From Pseudomonas sp. RGM2987 (GTDB taxonomy: Bacteria; Pseudomonadota; Gammaproteobacteria; Pseudomonadales; Pseudomonadaceae), in assembly GCF_022952855.1 (NCBI RefSeq), contig NZ_JALJDX010000220.1, positions 62,001 through 126,000 of the forward strand: a stretch of 64,000 nt of DNA, read 5' to 3'. Under the pieces are notes generated by a model. The model saw only the letters and a program-made list of their open reading frames with translations. It made no database searches and was not told the origin of the DNA. Below, in pieces: positions 43,944 through 50,521 of the stretch. How positions within the stretch are numbered: the stretch's first letter is position 1; every line of letters starts with the position of its first letter. Both the position numbers and the translations under genes were made by a program.

Positions 43944-45506
43944 TTGTTCAAAAAGTCCGCATGTTACCTGAGCCTTTTATTGCTCACTGCGCCATTGGTC
44001 GCAACAGCCGAGGAAGGCGACCCGGCGCTGGTGCAAACCACGCTGGGGCAATTGTCGGTCGCATGCCCGGAAGTCGCGGCGGGCGTCGACTTTCCGACGA
44101 TGATCAACTTGCAGGCGTTCTATGAGCAAAACGCAGGCCAGGACATTTGGTCGGACGACGAACGACTTACCGCGTTGAAAACCCAGCTGCAGCAACTGGC
44201 CGATGACGGACTGGATCCGACGCGCTACCGCTTGCCTGTCGAAGGCAACGGTCAAGCCGCCCATTGCGTCGACATCGCGATCAGCCAGCGCTACCTGCAA
44301 GCCTTGTACGAGCTGCGTTTCGGGTACTTGCCCCAGGATCGTCTGGAACCGGTGTGGAAGGCCAATCCCCAACCCCGGGACCGCCAGTCCGAGGTGTTGG
44401 CGATCGCCGCGCCGGGTGTGCAAGACATTGCGGCAGCCTTTGAGCAGGCCAGGCCGCAGCTGGCGCTGTATCGCAATTTGCGCAGCCTCTATGCCAGCCT
44501 GCGACAGCAACCTCTTTCCGACTGGCAGCCAGTGCCGGGCGGGCCGTTGTTGCAACCGGACAAACAGGACGCCCGCGTGCCGGCCCTGGCCCAGCGTCTG
44601 TTCAGCGAGGGTTACCTGAGCGCAGCGCCGACGGTCACCGACGAGCACTACAGCCCGATGCTGGTGGAGGCGATGAAGAGTTTCCAGCTCCAGCATTCGT
44701 TGCAGGCCGATGGCGTGGTGGGGCCATGGACCGTCACTGAACTGAACGTCACCCCGGCCACGCGCCGCGAGCAGTTGCGCATCAACCTGGAGCGCATGCG
44801 CTGGCTGGCCCAGGACCTGGAGCCGGACAGCGTCCTGGTTAATGTGGCCGCGGCGCAACTCACGGTCTACCAGAGCGGCGCGCCGGTCTGGCAGACCCGC
44901 ACCCAGGTGGGCCGTGCGCAGCGGCAGACGCCCTTGCTCAAATCCCAGGTCACGCGGCTGACCCTCAACCCCACCTGGACCATCCCTCCGACCATCATGC
45001 GCGAAGACAAACTGCCGGAGATTCGCCGCGATCCGGAGTTTCTCGCCCGGCAGAACCTGAGGATCCTCGACCGCGACGGCCTGCCGCTGGCTGCGGCGGA
45101 TATCGATTGGGAGCACCCGGGCGACCTGATGTTGCGTCAGGACCCAGGGCCGAAGAACCCGTTGGGCAAAATGGCGATCCGCTTTCCCAACCCGTTCTCG
45201 GTGTACCTGCACGACACGCCGAGCCAGGCACTGTTCAGCAAAGGCCCGCGGGCGTTCAGTTCAGGCTGCGTGCGGATCGAACAGGTCATGCACTTGCGCG
45301 ACCTGCTGGTGAGCCCGGCCGAGCGTGCGCGCACCGACACGCTGCTGGCGTCCGAAGCGACCCATGAGTTCAGGCTGGGCAAGCCGGTGCCGATCCTGCT
45401 CGGCTACTGGACCGTGCAGGCGGATGACCACGGCCAGGCGGTGTACATCCCGGACATCTATGGGCGCGATGGGACATTGGCCGCTGCTCGGGGCCGGGCG
45501 CTGTGA
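43944..45506 (+). CDS. L,D-transpeptidase (YcbB/LdtD-like) with peptidoglycan-binding domain
   Basis: 520 aa from a TTG start at 43944, chosen because GGAG lies 8 bases upstream and a clean signal peptide follows (FKKSACYLSLLLLTAPLVATA-EE). A scaffold domain (FYEQNAGQDIWSDDERLTAL, ~45) is followed by a PG-binding domain (MLVEAMKSFQLQHSLQADGV, ~237) and the YkuD catalytic domain with KNPLGKMAIRFPNPFSVYLH and FSSGCVRIEQ (~441, catalytic Cys). This is the YcbB layout, forming 3-3 cross-links in murein. It is divergent from the shorter L,D-transpeptidase-like gene. Confidence 0.9.
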   Translation: MFKKSACYLSLLLLTAPLVATAEEGDPALVQTTLGQLSVACPEVAAGVDFPTMINLQAFYEQNAGQDIWSDDERLTALKTQLQQLADDGLDPTRYRLPVEGNGQAAHCVDIAISQRYLQALYELRFGYLPQDRLEPVWKANPQPRDRQSEVLAIAAPGVQDIAAAFEQARPQLALYRNLRSLYASLRQQPLSDWQPVPGGPLLQPDKQDARVPALAQRLFSEGYLSAAPTVTDEHYSPMLVEAMKSFQLQHSLQADGVVGPWTVTELNVTPATRREQLRINLERMRWLAQDLEPDSVLVNVAAAQLTVYQSGAPVWQTRTQVGRAQRQTPLLKSQVTRLTLNPTWTIPPTIMREDKLPEIRRDPEFLARQNLRILDRDGLPLAAADIDWEHPGDLMLRQDPGPKNPLGKMAIRFPNPFSVYLHDTPSQALFSKGPRAFSSGCVRIEQVMHLRDLLVSPAERARTDTLLASEATHEFRLGKPVPILLGYWTVQADDHGQAVYIPDIYGRDGTLAAARGRAL

Positions 45507-45534
45507 GGTCGGCATCCAACACCTCTGCAAACTG

Positions 45535-45845
45535 ATCCACCGCTATCGCGAGCAAGCTCGCTCCCACAGGGTCTTTTGGTCGAAGGGGAGTCTCGCGGCC
45601 ACCCGAGATCCACTGTGGGAGCGAGCTTGCTCGCGAAAGCGTTTGCACACTCAACACTTCTGCAAACTGACTCACCGCTATCGCGAGCAAGCTCGGCTCC
45701 CACAGGGTCCTGTAGTGGATGGGAATTTCTCGGCCACCCGAGATCCAGTGTGGGAGCGGGCTTGCTCGCGAAAGCGTTCGCACACTCAACACTTCTGCAA
45801 ACTGACTCACCGCTATCGTGAGCAAGCTCGGCTCCCACAAGGAGA
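45535..45845. repeat. Tandem REPIN array, three copies of a 135-bp unit
   Basis: The block CACCGCTATCGCGAGCAAGC recurs at 135-bp intervals (the CGCTA starts at 45541, 45676 and 45811). Each unit carries an inverted REP, a spacer with CGGCCACCCGAGATCCA, a forward REP (GTGGGAGCGAGCTTGCTCGC or the GCGGGC variant), and CACACTCAACACTTCTGCAA. Copies are about 90% alike by eye, which points to unequal exchange or replication slippage. It fills the first part of the 786-bp gap between the ldtD-like gene and nirB; no gene is seen here. Confidence 0.93.
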
Positions 45846-45983
45846 CCGGCTTGGCTGCGAATCTTGCGCTGATCCACCAGGCTGCACTTTTATGAAGCCC
45901 GGGGCAGGGGATCGCACCATGGGAAGGCAATTGTCGGCGCTTGGAAGTCGCAGGCACGGGCGTTGTTGCGGCGGTGTTTGGGC

Positions 45984-46018
45984 GGGCGTCTTCGCGGGCG
46001 AGCCCGCTCCCACAGGGA
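45984..46018. repeat. Single REP element upstream of the nirB promoter
   Basis: An inverted REP (TCTTCGCGGGCGAGCCCGCT, then CCCACAGGGA) between the tandem array and the sigma-54 promoter. Confidence 0.75.
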
Positions 46019-46064
46019 TCCCGATGATAATGAAGAGGCGGGCGGCCAGGGTGTAGTGCTGGCT

Positions 46065-46080
46065 TGGCACGCTCGCTGCA
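46065..46080 (+). promoter_or_regulatory. Sigma-54 (RpoN) promoter of nirBD
   Basis: TGGCACG-CTCG-CTGCA matches the -24/-12 consensus TGGCACG-N4-TTGCA, with GG and GC exactly 10 bp apart and only one mismatch. Transcription would start near 46090, giving a leader of about 200 nt before the nirB ATG. NtrC control of an assimilatory nitrite reductase is expected; a clear NtrC site was not found. Confidence 0.82.
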
Positions 46081-46165
46081 AGAGCCTGTGCAGGCCCACC
46101 GTGAACGCAGTCGTGTGGGCAGCCCGTCGGTCAACGAAGATCGAGTGCCAGAAGGCCGGGGACAT

Positions 46166-46253
46166 CGGTAGATCAGGGCGCAGTCGCCGGATCGTTACCG
46201 CACAGAACAGGCAAAGACGCCTGGAACCGCAAGGTTTCAGGCGTCTTTTTTTT
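46166..46253 (+). promoter_or_regulatory. nirBD leader: candidate ANTAR (NasT) antitermination element with intrinsic terminator
   Basis: Three hairpins lie in the leader. 46166-46200: CGGTA/TACCG arms enclosing GGCG/CGCC. 46208-46223: CAGGC-AAAGAC-GCCTG, whose hexaloop has A at position 1 and G at position 4, the ANTAR recognition rule. 46214-46253: a 15-bp stem (AAGACGCCTGGAACC / GGTTTCAGGCGTCTT, GCAA loop) followed by eight T, an intrinsic terminator 40 bp before nirB. The second hairpin shares bases with the terminator's 5' arm, so they exclude each other. NasT of Azotobacter and Pseudomonas uses this architecture on nitrate/nitrite assimilation operons. The first hairpin's loop does not show the A1 rule clearly. 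Confidence 0.72.
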
Positions 46254-46292
46254 GCTTTCAAAAATCGTGATGGGCTTTTGTCGGGTGCTTTT

Positions 46293-48854
46293 ATGAATTC
46301 CAACGTTGCTTCTCTGAACAAGCTGCAAACGCTGATCGTGATCGGCAATGGCATGGTCGGCCATCATTGCGTCGAGCAATTGATCGAGCGCGGAGCCCTT
46401 AACCACTACCGCCTGCATGTGTTCAGCGAAGAGCCGATGCGTGCCTACGATCGCGTGCACCTTTCCGAGTACTTCTCCGGGCGCGATGCCGAATCCCTGG
46501 CCCTCGGCGAAGCATCGTTGTACCAGACCCCGGGCCTCACCCTGCATCTGGGCGTGCCCGTGTTGGAGATCGACCGACAGGCGCGGCAGGTGGTCATCGA
46601 AGGCGATCGCATCGGCTACGACAAACTGGTGCTCGCCACCGGCTCTTATCCATTCGTGCCGCCGATTGAAGGCGCCGAGGGTGATTCGTGCCTGGTCTAC
46701 CGCACCCTTGAAGACCTCGATGCCATCCGTGCCGCGTCCTGCCATGCGCGTCGTGGGGTAGTAGTCGGCGGTGGCCTGTTGGGCCTGGAGGCGGCCAACG
46801 CCCTCAAGTCCCTCGGCCTGGAAGCCCATGTGGTGGAATTCGCCCCACGGCTGATGCCGGTGCAATTGGATGTTCAGGGCGGCCTGGCCCTCAAGGCGCG
46901 CATCGAGAAGCTCGGTGTCGGCGTGCATTTGTCCAAGGGCACCCAGTCCATCACCGCCGGCGAGGAGTACCGCTACCGGATGAATTTCGGCAGCGACGAC
47001 TTCCTCGAAACCGACCTCATCGTTTTCTCCGCCGGTATCCGCGCCCAGGACGCCTTGGCTCGTCAGAGCGAGCTGCAGATCGGCCCACGGGGCGGGGTGG
47101 TCATCGATGACCATTGCCAGACCAGCGACCCGGACATCTACGCCATCGGCGAATGCGCGGCCTGGAATGGCAGCGTCTTCGGCCTGGTCGCACCGGGTTA
47201 CCAGATGGCCCGCAACGTCGCGGCGCGCCTGTGTGGCGAGCCAGGCGAAGCGTTCACCGGCGCCGACATGTCCACCAAACTCAAGTTGCTCGGCGTGGAC
47301 GTAGGCTCCATCGGCGACGCCCATGGCAACACACCGGGCTCGCGCAGCTTCCAATTCATCGATGAAACCAGTGCCAGTTACCGACGGCTGGTGGTGGACG
47401 CTGACGGCAAGCGCGTGATCGGCGCGGTGCTGGTGGGCGATAACAGCTACTACGACACCTTGCTGCAATACATGCAGAACGCAATCACCTTGCCCAAGGA
47501 CGCCGCCAGTCTGATCCTGCCGTCTTCCGAAGGCGCGCCGACCCTGGGCCCGGCTGCGCTGCCGGCCGCAGCCACCATCTGCTCCTGCCACAACGTCACC
47601 AAAGGCTCGATCTGCTCGGCCATCGACAGCGGCTGTACCGATCTCGGCCAGCTCAAGTGCGACACCAAGGCCGGCACCGGTTGCGGCGGATGCGCGGCGC
47701 TGGTCAAGCAGGTGTTCGAGCATGAGTTGATTGCCCGTGGCGTGACGGTCGATAAAAGCCTGTGCGAACACTTCGCCTACACCCGTCAGGAGTTGTACGC
47801 CCTGGTACGTGTGGAAGGCATCATCAGTTTTGAGGAGCTGCTGGCCAAGCACGGTCGCGGACACACCGGCTGCGATTTGTGCAAACCGGCGGTGGGTTCG
47901 ATCCTCGCGTCGTGCTGGAACCAGCCGATCATGGACCCGTCCCTGGTGCCGTTGCAGGACACCAACGACACGTTCATGGCGAACATGCAGAAAAACGGCA
48001 CCTATTCGGTGGTGCCGCGTATCGCCGGCGGCGAAATCACCGCCGACAAGCTGATCGCCATCGGCGTGGTCGCGAAGAAATATGACCTGTACACCAAGAT
48101 CACCGGCGGTCAACGCATCGACCTGTTCGGCGCCCAGTTGCATCAGTTGCCGGACATCTGGTCCGAGCTGATCGAGGCCGGATTCGAAACGGGCCACGCC
48201 TATGGCAAGTCCACCCGTACCGTGAAGTCCTGCGTCGGCAGCACCTGGTGCCGTTATGGCGTGCAGGACAGTGTGCAAATGGCCCTGACCATCGAGGATC
48301 GCTACAAAGGCCTGCGCTCGCCGCACAAGCTCAAGTTTGCGGTCTCCGGTTGCACCCGTGAGTGCGCCGAGGCCCAGAGCAAGGACGTCGGCGTGATTGC
48401 CACCGAGAAGGGCTGGAACCTCTACATCGCTGGCAACGGCGGCATGCGTCCACGTCACGCCGAGCTGTTCGCCACCGACCTGGATGACGAAACCCTGATC
48501 CGCTACATCGACCGCTTCCTGATGTTCTACATCCGCACCGCCGACAAGTTGCAGCGCACCTCGGTCTGGCGCGAAAGCCTGGAAGGCGGCCTGGATTACC
48601 TCAAGGAGGTGATCATCGACGACAGCCTGGGCCTGGGGGCAGAGCTCGAAGCCCAGATGCAGTTGGTGGTCGATCGCTACGAATGCGAGTGGGCCAACGC
48701 CCTCAAGGATCCGGAAAAACTCAAGCGTTTCCGCACCTTCGTCAACGATGGGCGCGGTGACCCCGATGTTCACTTTGTTCGCGAGCGCGGCCAGCGTCGG
48801 CCGGTACACGCCGGCGAACTCCACCTGATTCCCGTTACCGAGGAGGTGCTCTGA
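46293..48854 (+). CDS. nirB: Assimilatory nitrite reductase [NAD(P)H] large subunit NirB
   Basis: 853 aa from the ATG at 46293; longer upstream frames would run through the terminator hairpin. NirB reduces nitrite to ammonium. Order of domains: FAD/NAD oxidoreductase (LIVIGNGMVGHHCVEQL, ~13; GVVVGGGLLGLEAANAL, ~155; DIYAIGECAAW, ~283), BFD-like [2Fe-2S] domain (CSCHNVTKGSICSAI, then GTGCGGCAALV, ~430-470), a second Cys pair (GCDLCKP), and the siroheme/4Fe-4S nitrite-reductase domain (SCVGSTWCRYG, ~648, and SGCTRECAEAQSKD, ~685). Cytoplasmic; in an operon with nirD and controlled by the leader described upstream. Confidence 0.97.
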   Translation: MNSNVASLNKLQTLIVIGNGMVGHHCVEQLIERGALNHYRLHVFSEEPMRAYDRVHLSEYFSGRDAESLALGEASLYQTPGLTLHLGVPVLEIDRQARQVVIEGDRIGYDKLVLATGSYPFVPPIEGAEGDSCLVYRTLEDLDAIRAASCHARRGVVVGGGLLGLEAANALKSLGLEAHVVEFAPRLMPVQLDVQGGLALKARIEKLGVGVHLSKGTQSITAGEEYRYRMNFGSDDFLETDLIVFSAGIRAQDALARQSELQIGPRGGVVIDDHCQTSDPDIYAIGECAAWNGSVFGLVAPGYQMARNVAARLCGEPGEAFTGADMSTKLKLLGVDVGSIGDAHGNTPGSRSFQFIDETSASYRRLVVDADGKRVIGAVLVGDNSYYDTLLQYMQNAITLPKDAASLILPSSEGAPTLGPAALPAAATICSCHNVTKGSICSAIDSGCTDLGQLKCDTKAGTGCGGCAALVKQVFEHELIARGVTVDKSLCEHFAYTRQELYALVRVEGIISFEELLAKHGRGHTGCDLCKPAVGSILASCWNQPIMDPSLVPLQDTNDTFMANMQKNGTYSVVPRIAGGEITADKLIAIGVVAKKYDLYTKITGGQRIDLFGAQLHQLPDIWSELIEAGFETGHAYGKSTRTVKSCVGSTWCRYGVQDSVQMALTIEDRYKGLRSPHKLKFAVSGCTRECAEAQSKDVGVIATEKGWNLYIAGNGGMRPRHAELFATDLDDETLIRYIDRFLMFYIRTADKLQRTSVWRESLEGGLDYLKEVIIDDSLGLGAELEAQMQLVVDRYECEWANALKDPEKLKRFRTFVNDGRGDPDVHFVRERGQRRPVHAGELHLIPVTEEVL

Positions 48855-49240
48855 TGAGCCAGTCAAACGTCGTTCGCATGCCCACCCGCGATGCAGCCCG
48901 GGAACCGCTCCAGTGGCGCGCCCTGTGCACCCGCGAGGACCTGGTCCCCAACTCCGGCGTGGTCGCCTGGCACGACGGCAGTCAGGTCGCGCTGCTGTAC
49001 CTGCCAGAACAACAGGACAAGCCGCTATACGCCATCGACAACCGCGACCCCAAGTCCGGCGCGAACGTGATCGGTCGCGGCCTGTTGGGCAACATCAAGG
49101 GTGAGCTGGTGATTGCCTCGCCGATGTACAAGCAGCATTTCCGTCTCGAAGACGGTCATTGCCTGGAGTATCCGGAGCAGAGCCTGCGGGTCTGGCCGGT
49201 GCGGTTGAATGGGAATGTGGTGGAAATCGGCGAAGACTGA
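48854..49240 (+). CDS. nirD: Nitrite reductase small subunit NirD
   Basis: 128 aa; the ATG overlaps the nirB stop (TGATG), so translation is coupled. It has the Rieske-like beta fold of NirD but no CxH/CxxH cluster residues, as normal for the small subunit. Recognisable text: WRALCTREDLVPNSGVVAW, LYAIDNRDPKSGANVIGRGL (~56-75) and ASPMYKQHFRLEDGHCLEYP (~92). It supports the NirB flavo-siroheme subunit. Confidence 0.95.
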   Translation: MSQSNVVRMPTRDAAREPLQWRALCTREDLVPNSGVVAWHDGSQVALLYLPEQQDKPLYAIDNRDPKSGANVIGRGLLGNIKGELVIASPMYKQHFRLEDGHCLEYPEQSLRVWPVRLNGNVVEIGED

Positions 49241-49258
49241 TCCGGAGTCGGCGCTTTT

Positions 49259-49368
49259 GTGGCGAGGGAGCTTGCTCCCGCTGGGCTGCGAAGCGGCCCC
49301 AAAATCCTGCGGGCGCTGCGCACTGGTGCGCCAGCCCGGCCAAGCGGGAGCAAGCTCCCTCGCCACAG
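49259..49368. repeat. REPIN downstream of nirD
   Basis: Forward GTGGCGAGGGAGCTTGCTCC and inverted GGAGCAAGCTCCCTCGCCAC copies flank ~60 bp. Placed 18 bp after the nirD stop, it may end or stabilise the nirBD message. Confidence 0.92.
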
Positions 49369-49423
49369 GGAGCGTATGTGGTTCGAGTCCTGTTGTTCTG
49401 TTAACTGAAGCTGGGGATTAGCA

Positions 49424-49864
49424 ATGAAAACCGCCGCTCAACTGGTGAAACTCAAAAGTGTGCAGAACCAGCAGGTCCACAGCATCGCGCCGCAGCAGAC
49501 GGTGCTGGAGGCCTTGCAGATCATGGCCGAGAAAAACGTCGGCGCGCTGCCGGTGATCGAAGACGGCCAGGTGGTCGGTGTATTCAGCGAGCGCGATTAT
49601 GCGCGCAAGATGGTGCTGCACGGACGCTCATCGGTGGGCACGCCGGTTCGCACGATCATGAGCACGCCAGTGATTACCGCCGACAGCCAGCAAAGTATCG
49701 AGCGCTGCATGGAAGTCATGACCGACAGCCACCTGCGGCATTTGCCGGTGCTGGACAACGGGCAACTGATCGGATTGCTGTCCATTGGCGACCTGGTGAA
49801 ACAAGCCATCGTCGAACAGGCCGACCTGATTCGCCAGCTTGAGCATTACATTCGCGGGCATTGA
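49424..49864 (+). CDS. Tandem CBS-domain protein
   Basis: 146 aa, ATG after GGGGATTAGCA. Two CBS motifs form one Bateman module: VHSIAPQQTVLEALQIMAEK with GALPVIEDGQVVGVFSERDY (~18-60) and VITADSQQSIERCMEVMTDS with HLPVLDNGQLIGLLSIGDLV (~84-125). Stand-alone CBS proteins bind adenine nucleotides and act as energy sensors for partner proteins. No partner is evident here. It is flanked by REPINs on both sides. Confidence 0.92.
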   Translation: MKTAAQLVKLKSVQNQQVHSIAPQQTVLEALQIMAEKNVGALPVIEDGQVVGVFSERDYARKMVLHGRSSVGTPVRTIMSTPVITADSQQSIERCMEVMTDSHLRHLPVLDNGQLIGLLSIGDLVKQAIVEQADLIRQLEHYIRGH

Positions 49865-49892
49865 GTGCCGAGGCGCCTGAGTACTGCTTTTC

Positions 49893-50020
49893 CGTGGCGA
49901 GGGGATTTATCCCCGCTGGGCTGCGTAGCAGCCCCAAAACAGTCGGTCGACCCAAAAGGTGAGCCCTATGAACCGTGTGGGGGCGCTTCGCACCCCAGCG
50001 GGGATAAATCCCCTCGCCAC
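49893..50020. repeat. REPIN between the CBS gene and the response-regulator operon end
   Basis: Forward GTGGCGAGGGGATTTATCCC (49893) and inverted GGGATAAATCCCCTCGCCAC copies enclose ~75 bp, between the convergent CBS gene and response-regulator gene. It is the same REP family as the one near glgX. Confidence 0.92.
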
Positions 50021-50053
50021 AAGGTATTTGCGTGCACAGGGGCTGAGTGTTTT

Positions 50054-50521
50054 TCAGACCGGATCGGCGGCTGGCCGATGCTGGCGCAGCAGCTCGATGT
50101 CCGCCGAAGGCACCCGCTCGCGCAACGCCTTGTAGAGCGCGCGGGTTTCCAGCAGGTTCCAGACCCGCAGCATGGTTTCCAGCGCATCCAGGGGTTTGCT
50201 GATGAAGTCCCGGGCGCCGAGGGCCAGGGCGCGCAGGCGAGTGTCGCGGGTGGCGTCGGCGGTGAGCACCAGGATCGGCAGGTAGTCGTTGGCCGGGATG
50301 CGCCGGTTCAGCTGTTCGAGCACGGCGAAGCCATCGAACGCCGGCATGTGCAGGTCGAGGATGACCAGGTCCGGCTCGAAGCTGTTGAACAGGTCGAGGG
50401 CGCGCAAGGGTTCAGTGCTGCTGAGCACGTTATGCAGGCCTTCGCGGGCGAGTAATTGTTCCATCAGATCCAGGTTGGGACGCTGGTCGTCGACGATCAG
50501 GATGCGCAAGTCACGATTCAT
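50054..50521 (-). CDS. Response regulator, receiver domain only
   Basis: 155 aa, ATG at 50521 overlapping the hybrid kinase stop by 4 bp. The receiver domain has RILIVDDQRPNLDL (acidic pocket, ~11), LVILDLHMPAFDG (phospho-Asp, ~56) and FISKPLDALE (Lys, ~110). It has a ~30-residue helical tail but no DNA-binding or enzymatic output domain, so it may be a phosphate shuttle or act by protein contact. It is the last gene of a four-gene leftward signalling operon. Confidence 0.92.
   Translation of the reverse strand: MNRDLRILIVDDQRPNLDLMEQLLAREGLHNVLSSTEPLRALDLFNSFEPDLVILDLHMPAFDGFAVLEQLNRRIPANDYLPILVLTADATRDTRLRALALGARDFISKPLDALETMLRVWNLLETRALYKALRERVPSADIELLRQHRPAADPV

Noticed and set aside
45535..45845. 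CRISPR array
   Set aside because: Periodic repeats of 135 bp look array-like at first sight, but the repeat unit is the REP doublet with a conserved spacer; there are no variable spacers and no cas genes.
45880..46060. NtrC-binding sites upstream of the nirBD sigma-54 promoter
   Set aside because: Only isolated GCACC half-sites were seen; no TGCAC-N7-GTGCA pair could be supported.
46173..48866. 897-codon open frame on the minus strand across nirB
   Set aside because: It is wholly antisense to nirB, whose motifs are unmistakable. Long antisense frames are common in GC-rich Pseudomonas genes; the translation has no recognisable domain.
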